DNA from: Congregibacter brevis
GTDB taxonomy: Bacteria > Pseudomonadota > Gammaproteobacteria > Pseudomonadales > Halieaceae
DNA length: 64,000 nt
Direction of reading: 5' to 3'
Assembly: GCF_045689245.1 (NCBI RefSeq)
Contig: NZ_CP136865.1
Coordinates: forward strand, 1 to 64,000
Position 1 is the first letter of the stretch. Every line of letters begins with the position of its first letter. The translations under genes and the position numbers were made by a program. Below are positions 60,335 through 64,000 of the stretch, in pieces. The notes below the pieces were generated by a model. The model ran no database searches. It was not told the origin of the DNA and was given only the letters and a program-made list of their open reading frames with translations.

Positions 60335-62497
60335 TTGAGTCTGCTAGGCGAGCTAAAACGGCGAAATGTCTTCCGCGTTGCGGGCGTTTATGCCGTGGTC
60401 GGCTGGCTACTTGTTCAGGTCAGCGCTTCTCTCGAAGAGGCCGTCGGCTTACCCGAATGGTTTGATGGACTGGTGGTATCGCTGCTCGCGATCGGCTTTC
60501 CTATTGCACTGATCTTTGCCTGGGCTTTTGAACTCACCGCCGATGGCATCAAACGTACTTCGGCAGTAGATGCCGACGAAAGCATCGCCGCAAAGACCGG
60601 CAGTAAGCTGGATATAGTACTGGTGCTGGCGCTGGTACTTTTTGCCGGAGCGATGATTGTACCCGGGCTGCGCAATTCGGATCGCTTACCGGGTATCGCC
60701 AACGACGCGGTAGCCGAAGCCTCCATCGCGGTGTTGCCCTTTGCCGATCTCTCCCCAGGGGGCGATCAGGAGTACTTTGCCGACGGCATTTCTGAAGAGC
60801 TGTTAAACGTTCTCGCCAAGGTTAACGGCATGAAGGTGGCGGGCCGAACCTCGTCTTTCGCCTTTAAAGGCCGCAACGAAGATCTTCGCGAGATTGGTCG
60901 AGTGCTGGACGTTGCCCATATTCTGGAGGGCTCGGTACGCTCTCAACGCGATAAGGTCCGCGTGACTGCCCAGCTGATTCAAGTCAGTGACGGATTCCAT
61001 CTTTGGTCCGAGACCTACGATGGCGACCTGAACGATATTTTTGCGGTGCAAGATGATATTGCCGCGGAAATTCTGGTCGCTATGAAGGCACAGCTGAGCG
61101 TCGAGGAAGCGCCGCAACTCGCTCCGGTGCAGCGCACCGACGTCACGGCTTACGGCTTGTTCCTGGAGGCGCGAGACCTGATTTTTACGCGCGATCCAAA
61201 GAACATGGAAAGAGCACTCGGTCTGCTGAACAAGGCCATTGAGATTGATCCTGCTTACGCACCGGCTTATGCCTCCCGTGCCAAAGTACTCACGCTGCTC
61301 TCTGACAGACCCGGCTCCTACGGCACCTTGCCGGGGGGAGAGACACTGCAGCGGGCTCAAGTCGATGTGGATAAAGCTTTGGAACTTGATTCCGAACTGT
61401 CGGACGCCTACGCGGTTCAGGGATTGATCAATTCGGACTCCGGTCGCGCTGACTTTGCTATTACCAGTCTGCGGCGAGCCATTGAGCTTAACCCCAACTC
61501 CCTTGATGCGCGCAACTGGCTGGCACTTGCACTGGCGAACGATGGTCGTTTACGGGATGTAGCCGCACAACTGCAAGCCTTAACCGACATCGACCCTTTG
61601 TATCGGCCTGGAGTCAATAACGCGATTCTGTACAGCATCGATATCGGCGATCGGGAGCAAGCGCGCAGCATCGGTGAACGCTACATAGCGAACACAAGAG
61701 ACACAGTCGAGAAGACCGTGACGGAAGCTGAAATGCTAGCGCTGCTCGACGGAAAAGTCGCCGAATCTATTCTGCTACGGGAGACAGTCCCTGAGCTCTC
61801 TATCAACAGTCTAGATAACGCAAACCTCCGCGGCTCCTATGCAAATCTTGGAATTCTCGATGAGTACAAGGGGAACGCCAAAACACTACCCGTGTTTGAA
61901 CCTTGGGTACGCTTTCAAAGGCGAGATGAGCAAGGAGCGATCGACTTGGCCGCAACTGCAATCGAAGAAGCGCCCGATTACATGGGCGCACACTCTGTGT
62001 ACATAGGGGTGCTATTCGAGACGGAAAAAGACCAACGCTTGGTCGATTACTTTGAGACCGAGTACCGAGGCAGCCTAGAGGACTATGCAACCCGCCTACG
62101 CCCGGGCGTCAACGCAGATCCCCCACCCTATCTGGAATTAGCCGTTGCTCTTCGCAACACAGGCAACCAGTCAATGTACGAAGAAGCCATGCGACGCATG
62201 CGCTTTGCTATCGATATTTTTCGGGCTGGCGGCGACATGTCGGCAGATCGAGACCTGAGTGAAGCTGCGTATTGGGCGATCTCGGGGGACCGTGTAAAAG
62301 CCCTTGATTTCTTAGCGTCGGCCTTCGAAAAAAGGACAATATTGGATATCTTCGAATTTGCCTCTCGAGCCTACGAGTCCCTTCGCGACGAGGCGCGTTT
62401 TTGGCAGCTGCGCGAAGCAAATCTCAAACGAGTTAACGAAGAACGGGAAATCTTGGGTTACCCGCCACTCACTTTGGATTTTTACAGCCAGTATTAA
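60335..62497 (+). CDS. Membrane-anchored TPR protein with FlgO/TolB-like domain
   Basis: About 720 residues. The N-terminus (SLLGELKRRNVFRVAGVYAVVGWLL, in pieces) is a hallmark of a large family of proteobacterial TPR proteins and is followed by three helices (about 17-36, 46-66 and 100-120). A FlgO/adenylate-cyclase-associated domain comes next: SIAVLPFADLSPGGDQEYFADGISEEL in part, then VLDVAHILEGSVRSQ. At least four TPR units follow from about residue 280. The TTG at 60335 was chosen over the TTG at 60293 because homologues begin at this S-L-x-x-E-L-K-R-R-N. It probably has a scaffold or signalling role. Its stop overlaps the convergent GGDEF-EAL stop. Confidence 0.82.
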   Translation: MSLLGELKRRNVFRVAGVYAVVGWLLVQVSASLEEAVGLPEWFDGLVVSLLAIGFPIALIFAWAFELTADGIKRTSAVDADESIAAKTGSKLDIVLVLALVLFAGAMIVPGLRNSDRLPGIANDAVAEASIAVLPFADLSPGGDQEYFADGISEELLNVLAKVNGMKVAGRTSSFAFKGRNEDLREIGRVLDVAHILEGSVRSQRDKVRVTAQLIQVSDGFHLWSETYDGDLNDIFAVQDDIAAEILVAMKAQLSVEEAPQLAPVQRTDVTAYGLFLEARDLIFTRDPKNMERALGLLNKAIEIDPAYAPAYASRAKVLTLLSDRPGSYGTLPGGETLQRAQVDVDKALELDSELSDAYAVQGLINSDSGRADFAITSLRRAIELNPNSLDARNWLALALANDGRLRDVAAQLQALTDIDPLYRPGVNNAILYSIDIGDREQARSIGERYIANTRDTVEKTVTEAEMLALLDGKVAESILLRETVPELSINSLDNANLRGSYANLGILDEYKGNAKTLPVFEPWVRFQRRDEQGAIDLAATAIEEAPDYMGAHSVYIGVLFETEKDQRLVDYFETEYRGSLEDYATRLRPGVNADPPPYLELAVALRNTGNQSMYEEAMRRMRFAIDIFRAGGDMSADRDLSEAAYWAISGDRVKALDFLASAFEKRTILDIFEFASRAYESLRDEARFWQLREANLKRVNEEREILGYPPLTLDFYSQY

Positions 62498-63987
62498 ACG
62501 TCGCTACCTGTGAGGGTCTGGATCAGGCTCGGCCTACCAATAAAGTACCCCTGCACCTGATCAGCACCCATCGCTACAACCTGATCCAAAGCCTCCTGGG
62601 TCTCTACTCCCTCCACACAGGCAATTAGCTCAAGCTGCTGCGCCAGAGTGATTGCCGCGTTCAGAATATTGGCGCTTCGCCGATCCTCTTGGGCTTTACG
62701 AATAAGCGTTTGATCAATCTTCAGTTTATCCAGAGGGAGAGCACCGAGCATCGATAACGACGAATAGCCGGATCCAAAATCATCAAGAGCAATGGCCATA
62801 CCAGCCTCTCTCGCCCGGTTGAGCACCTCTACGTTTCTGTCTAAGTTTCTAAACACTACCTCCTCTGTCACTTCCAGAGTGATTGAGCCGGGACTCACCG
62901 CGTGTGCTTCAAGCACTTCAAGCAGCTTATCCACAAAATCGCTGGCAGACAGTTGAGCGGGAGATACATTGATCGCGAGTCGATGACGCTCGAAATTCAA
63001 CTCGTCCAAGGCCTCAGACAAGGTTACCCACAGCATCTCGTTAAGGAGCCCTTGCTTCTCTGCTATAGGAATAAACTGCGCAGGACCCGGGTCTTGCTCC
63101 AAGCCACTGTTAACCCAACGGGCGAGCAACTCGTATTCCGTGACGTTCATGTCAGAAGTAAGCGCGATGGGCTGCACGGCTGCGCGGATGTTGCCACTGC
63201 GAAGCGCTGCCTTGAGTTCGAACTCGATAGACGACGTCGCCAAAGCGGCACTGTCAATTTCGTGGTCAAAAGTAGCCCAACCGGACTTCGTAGACTTGGC
63301 ACGGCGCATGGCGGCATCGGCAGCTCTTAACAACATGCTGAGCGACTCATAGCTCTCGTCGTAAACCGCAAAACCAAGAGAAACACCCATTGAAATAGGC
63401 CCAATGTCGGTCTGAAGGTCTACAACAAGGCGACTGTGCAGCTCGGCTGCAGCCTCCTCGGCCGGCTTTTGCCGTCCGGGGTCGATACAACAAACAGCAA
63501 ATTCGTCTCCCCCCAAACGGGCGGTGGCCAAGGTGCTGGGAACCTCCCTCAACCTGTTAGCCACCTCGCCAAGCACATAGTCGCCCATCTGGTGACCGTA
63601 CTGGTCGTTCAAAGGCTTAAAGTGATCAAGGTCTAAAAACGCGATTGCGAATCCCTGAGATGGTGGCCAATGATCCTCCAACCTATTTAGAAAGGCGCGA
63701 CGATTGAGCAGCTCCGTCAAAGAGTCTACGGACGCCATGTGTTCCTTGTCGCCCATAAGGTCCACCAATTTCACATCGGTATCTGTACGCGCAATCGCGA
63801 GCACTGCAAAAGCCAGGAAACAAACGCTCGAAAAACCTGCCAGACCCAAGCTGAAAGCAAACTGCTGTGGGTCGGACCAGGTAACACCCATATCCGCGAG
63901 GCCAAACTCCGATACATAAACGTGCATGGCGAAAAACTGAAACGGAATGAGACCCAGCAATAGTTTATGAGGTAAAACCATGGTCAC
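62494..63987 (-). CDS. GGDEF-EAL protein (diguanylate cyclase/phosphodiesterase)
   Basis: c-di-GMP enzyme with two N-terminal membrane segments, a GGDEF domain and a C-terminal EAL domain. The cyclase site is intact (RLGGDEFAV), so synthesis is possible. The EAL side keeps the expected residues: YELLARW (Glu kept), INVSPAQL, LEVTEE, DDFGSGYSSL, KIDQTL, EGVET and QGYFIGRP. Both activities may therefore be present. No PAS, CHASE or other sensor domain is seen in the short N-terminus. The frame is open to the window end, so the GTG at 63987 may not be the true start and the gene may extend beyond. The stop overlaps the TPR gene by 4 bp. Confidence 0.88.
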   Translation of the reverse strand: MTMVLPHKLLLGLIPFQFFAMHVYVSEFGLADMGVTWSDPQQFAFSLGLAGFSSVCFLAFAVLAIARTDTDVKLVDLMGDKEHMASVDSLTELLNRRAFLNRLEDHWPPSQGFAIAFLDLDHFKPLNDQYGHQMGDYVLGEVANRLREVPSTLATARLGGDEFAVCCIDPGRQKPAEEAAAELHSRLVVDLQTDIGPISMGVSLGFAVYDESYESLSMLLRAADAAMRRAKSTKSGWATFDHEIDSAALATSSIEFELKAALRSGNIRAAVQPIALTSDMNVTEYELLARWVNSGLEQDPGPAQFIPIAEKQGLLNEMLWVTLSEALDELNFERHRLAINVSPAQLSASDFVDKLLEVLEAHAVSPGSITLEVTEEVVFRNLDRNVEVLNRAREAGMAIALDDFGSGYSSLSMLGALPLDKLKIDQTLIRKAQEDRRSANILNAAITLAQQLELIACVEGVETQEALDQVVAMGADQVQGYFIGRPSLIQTLTGSDV

Positions 63988-64000
63988 TAAAAGAGGGACA

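Noticed and set aside
1..64000. A defence island, prophage, insertion sequence, CRISPR array or biosynthetic gene cluster
   Set aside because: No nuclease/helicase sets, transposases, integrases, terminal inverted repeats, spaced direct repeats, or NRPS/PKS modules were found on either strand.

Overview
The window looks like chromosome of an aerobic, marine-type gammaproteobacterium. GC is moderate (mid-50s by eye), genes are tightly packed on both strands, and the proteins resemble those of oligotrophic heterotrophs of the OM60/NOR5 (Halieaceae) kind. This placement is inferred from gene content (a redoxin-cytochrome-copper monooxygenase fusion, a Baeyer-Villiger enzyme, many SDRs, a GH16 glucanase, OpgB, DcaP-type porin). 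No rRNA, tRNA, CRISPR array, transposase, integrase or phage gene was seen.

Layout. 1-9.4 kb: a phytanoyl-CoA-type dioxygenase cut by the window edge, a Rieske oxygenase, a CPBP membrane protease, a DUF1499 protein, a thioesterase, two SDRs (one with a signal peptide), a coniferyl-type aldehyde dehydrogenase, and an exported cytochrome c/spermidine-synthase-fold fusion. 9.6-17.7 kb: a sulfatase that is probably a lipoprotein with an unusual start codon, TruC, the redoxin-cytochrome c-PHM-like copper protein, and a BCCT-like transporter overlapping a GMC (choline dehydrogenase-like) oxidoreductase. 17.8-24 kb: TruD overlapping a serine hydrolase, a CACCG pentamer repeat, a KefB/C-type antiporter, an outer-membrane barrel, a secreted Cys-rich protein and a uracil-DNA glycosylase. 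24-32 kb: an OpgB-like phosphoglycerol transferase, DUF1993, an alpha/beta hydrolase, and a minus-strand run of two porins followed by an exported glutaminase. 32-37.6 kb: an HxlR regulator, an SDR without its catalytic pair and a DsbA/HCCA-isomerase protein, then a PanE-like reductase, an exported methyltransferase-fold protein and a LysE exporter. 37.7-47.2 kb: a PQQ sugar dehydrogenase with a cytochrome tail, a large metzincin-type protease abutting a duplicated NTF2-like protein, a seven-repeat FG-GAP lipoprotein, a GST, a TlpA thioredoxin and an M48 protease. 47.4-55.3 kb: a Baeyer-Villiger monooxygenase fused to an esterase, an exported M20 amidohydrolase, an SLT-SPOR lytic transglycosylase and a TlpA-propeller fusion. 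55.4-64 kb: a DUF2846 lipoprotein, an acyl-CoA ligase, a GH16-HAD-ATP-grasp run, a TPR membrane protein and a GGDEF-EAL protein.

How the genes fit together. Two themes recur. One is oxidation of hydrophobic or alicyclic carbon: oxygenases, SDRs, aldehyde dehydrogenase, thioesterase, acyl-CoA ligase and the monooxygenase-esterase fusion. The other is extracytoplasmic redox enzymes built by joining cytochrome c or thioredoxin modules to other folds. No single large operon or defence island is present. The most novel-looking items are the fusion proteins, the exported Rossmann-fold enzymes, the BCCT-like/GMC pair, and several start-codon and leader oddities. TTG starts are frequent and decide several gene starts.
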